DNA of 64,000 bases from Methanococcoides methylutens MM1. Lineage in GTDB: Archaea; Halobacteriota; Methanosarcinia; Methanosarcinales; Methanosarcinaceae. Below the pieces are notes generated by a model that was not told the origin of the DNA, did not search any database, and worked only from the letters and a program-made list of their open reading frames with translations. The position numbers and the translations under genes are program-made. Positions 62,312-64,000 of this stretch are shown one piece after another. Numbering within the stretch: the first letter of the stretch is position 1; every line of letters starts with the position of its first letter. The stretch covers positions 2,108,001 through 2,172,000 of the forward strand of contig NZ_CP009518.1 in assembly GCF_000970325.1 (NCBI RefSeq), in the 5' to 3' direction.

Positions 62312-63070
62312 TCAGATGAAATCATCAACATGTTTCATCTCATTGATATCTATCAACGTTGACATTGCACTTGTGCGAACCTCAAACCCCTGTTCTTTTG
62401 CCATTGCCATGGGGTTGGTACCTCCGATGACAACAACACCCAGGTGATCCCTCTCCACCGGGACATCAAGAACACGGGAATTGGGTTCCCCCACCTCCAT
62501 TATGCCGCTGATGCCTGCATCCAGCATGTCCGAAAGGATATGGTCGATGTCATCCCTTGCTATCAGTGGTGCTTCACGAAGGTTGGCAAGGACCTTACCG
62601 GAACCTGTCCTCAGCATCTGTGTAACAGAAGTGATGTCCTGCGACATCAGGACCTCGAGAGGGTCAATGGTTGTACTTACATAGGTTACAACGTCCGTGA
62701 ACCTCACCGGATGGCCGTTCTTGATCTGGACAACCCCTCCAAGCTTGGGGTTGATCATCACACCACCTTTTAGCAGGACACCGTCAATGGTAATACTGCA
62801 AACGGTTGCCAGACCAACGTCGCCCTTTGCTACCCTGAAATCGCCAATAGTATCCCCGCCTTTGACAATCCTGAGGAATGGACTAACAGACAATCCGCTT
62901 CTCATGGCCAGCGAGTATATTTCCAGAACGGGGTCAAGGTCTTCCTCCTTGATCAGAGAAAGATTGACTATAACCTCACCCTCCATAGCGACCGGATCGA
63001 ATGTGGTCCTGAACATAAGGTCTTCAATACGAGAAGAAGTAAATTGAACAGGATGTGGTTCTTTGATCAT
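62312..63070 (-). CDS. NrpR-domain protein without DNA-binding domain (NrpRII-like)
   Basis: The 252-residue protein is a single NrpR (DUF128) effector domain: [31 protein letters not shown], then [19 protein letters not shown], and near the end [15 protein letters not shown]. It has no N-terminal winged helix. In Methanosarcina such a partner (NrpRII) works with the DNA-binding NrpRI to repress nitrogen genes, responding to 2-oxoglutarate. It is likely a partner for a NrpRI not in this window. A perfect dyad lies just upstream of its start. Confidence 0.8.
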   Translation of the reverse strand: MIKEPHPVQFTSSRIEDLMFRTTFDPVAMEGEVIVNLSLIKEEDLDPVLEIYSLAMRSGLSVSPFLRIVKGGDTIGDFRVAKGDVGLATVCSITIDGVLLKGGVMINPKLGGVVQIKNGHPVRFTDVVTYVSTTIDPLEVLMSQDITSVTQMLRTGSGKVLANLREAPLIARDDIDHILSDMLDAGISGIMEVGEPNSRVLDVPVERDHLGVVVIGGTNPMAMAKEQGFEVRTSAMSTLIDINEMKHVDDFI

Positions 63071-63094
63071 AGGAGCACCTTATCATTTCCATAA

Positions 63095-63114
63095 AATAAG
63101 GAAATTCCCTTATT
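63095..63114 (-). promoter_or_regulatory. dyad operator in the promoter of the NrpR-domain gene
   Basis: AATAAGG and CCTTATT (63095-63101, 63108-63114) form a perfect 7-base inverted repeat with a 6-base spacer. The dyad lies 25-44 bases upstream of the start and overlaps a TATA-like CTTATTTTATGG on the minus strand. A repressor bound here would block transcription. It is not an exact NrpR site. Confidence 0.45.
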
Positions 63115-63164
63115 ATAGTTTTGTGTGTGAAAGGCACTTCTATGAAATTTTTATGCGCCGGAGA

Positions 63165-63896
63165 TCAGATGGTGAGAATACTCTCGAACACACCCATAAA
63201 GTCCTGAGGTTCTTTCAGGAAACGCAACTTTTCAGTATCATTAACGAGCTCATACATGTCCATTCCACATTCAAGCCCGAATTCCGGAATGTCCAGTGGT
63301 GTTATGTACCTGAGCTCAGGAAGATCCTCATAGCGGTGATTCTTAACAAAACCGCTGTCAAGCAAGTAATACGCCCCACCTTCCATATCCCTGAACGGTG
63401 CATAGCTGGATTGGAAATCACAGCAGACCCAGTTGGCCATCTTCAATTGTTCATCAGATGCATTGATGGTCACATGCCCGTAGTCCGGAGGGATAAGTGC
63501 AATATCTCCTGCCTTTGCCTTGATCACCACAACATCAATTACGTCATCCCCCACATGTTTCTGCAAAAGGTAGGTTGCTTCTCCTTCAAGTACCTGGTAA
63601 ACCTCCGGATAGGATAGATCCTGTCCCGGCACATTCGGATGGTAGTGCCCCGCAGTCTTGATGAACTCACATCCAAACATTCCAGGAGGGATAACAGTGA
63701 TGTCGTAGCGCAGGTGCTGTTTGTTAATGGTCTTAAGTTCAGCCTCAGATGTGGAAAGGTGCCTGAACATATAATACAGTTCGAAATCTTCCACAGAATC
63801 GAACCATTCCCTGTCATAGACGACCTCTTTCATATCATGAAGCATTCTTATGTCAGGTTCCCTCTCTACTCCCCCAAATTCAATATTATAAACCAT
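63165..63896 (-). CDS. pgi: glucose-6-phosphate isomerase, archaeal cupin type
   Basis: This 243-residue protein is the cupin-type isomerase that links glucose 6-phosphate and fructose 6-phosphate, unrelated to the classical enzyme. The metal site is visible in TAGHYHPNVP (two His), YPEVYQVLEGEATYLLQK (Glu) and IPPDYGHVTINAS (His). The C-terminal half is an extra helical and beta region that ends at GVFESILTI. The start ATG 63896 has a TATA-like AT-rich stretch upstream. The remaining bases to 64000 hold no gene. Confidence 0.93.
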   Translation of the reverse strand: MVYNIEFGGVEREPDIRMLHDMKEVVYDREWFDSVEDFELYYMFRHLSTSEAELKTINKQHLRYDITVIPPGMFGCEFIKTAGHYHPNVPGQDLSYPEVYQVLEGEATYLLQKHVGDDVIDVVVIKAKAGDIALIPPDYGHVTINASDEQLKMANWVCCDFQSSYAPFRDMEGGAYYLLDSGFVKNHRYEDLPELRYITPLDIPEFGLECGMDMYELVNDTEKLRFLKEPQDFMGVFESILTI

Positions 63897-64000
63897 ATTT
63901 AATACCCTCTCTTAAACTAACGCCTTACCAGTCCCCACCGGCCAATCATTGATGATAATAATAGACGTACACCCCTACAATAAGCCTACTACGTATTAAA

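Overview
The window is chromosomal DNA from a methanogenic archaeon of the Methanosarcinales, most like Methanococcoides, Methanolobus or Methanosarcina. The evidence is the eight-gene mtr operon in the order E-D-C-B-A-F-G-H, hdrCB, the cysteate-synthase route to coenzyme M with comDE, the DUF1699 family, the archaeal modified mevalonate genes, and archaeal promoters (TATA boxes about 25 bases before leaderless starts). Every complete gene I checked, about 70, ends in TAA or TGA and none in TAG. This fits a pyrrolysine-decoding organism in which TAG is rare as a stop.

Layout. Bases 1-2300 are AT-rich accessory DNA: the tail of an SMC-like ATPase, a broken rhodanese gene, an unrecognised cysteine-containing protein and a frameshifted zinc-finger nuclease. 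Bases 2387-12534 hold a membrane protein, a lipoprotein serpin, a PsiE-like protein, an acetyltransferase, a YigZ protein, an aldo/keto reductase and two tandem PAS histidine kinases; the second has an in-frame amber codon. A cytochrome-b5-like protein (12581) leads to the coenzyme M operon (13000-17408): cysteate synthase, three uncharacterised genes (ABC-type ATPase, HypB/CobW-like GTPase, Fe-S protein), then comD and comE. A ComF-like Fe-S protein converges on it. Next come a KefB-like antiporter, tyrS, thg1, uvrC and housekeeping genes.

Bases 29971-34001 hold a membrane protease and the phosphomevalonate dehydratase/decarboxylase genes for isoprenoid lipids. A duplicated intergenic element (34098-34517) looks like two tandem small RNA genes. 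After an FtsX/ABC/DUF2318 set, UspA and a U32-family gene comes mtr, the Na+-pumping methyltransferase. It has a structured leader, a terminator overlapping its stop codon, and a 31-residue membrane peptide just downstream whose end resembles the MtrA tail. hdrCB (heterodisulfide reductase) follows.

Bases 47591-53401 are a nitrogen-assimilation block: glnA with an NrpR-like operator, then a three-gene archaeal glutamate synthase with an F420-binding (FrhB-like) subunit. A stand-alone NrpR-domain protein lies at 62312-63070. The rest carries xseAB, a double-KaiC ATPase, SRP RNA, tRNA-Ser(GCT), RNase P component 4, a Hjc-like nuclease, a RecJ-like DHH protein and cupin-type phosphoglucose isomerase. 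I saw no CRISPR array, intact insertion sequence or rRNA.
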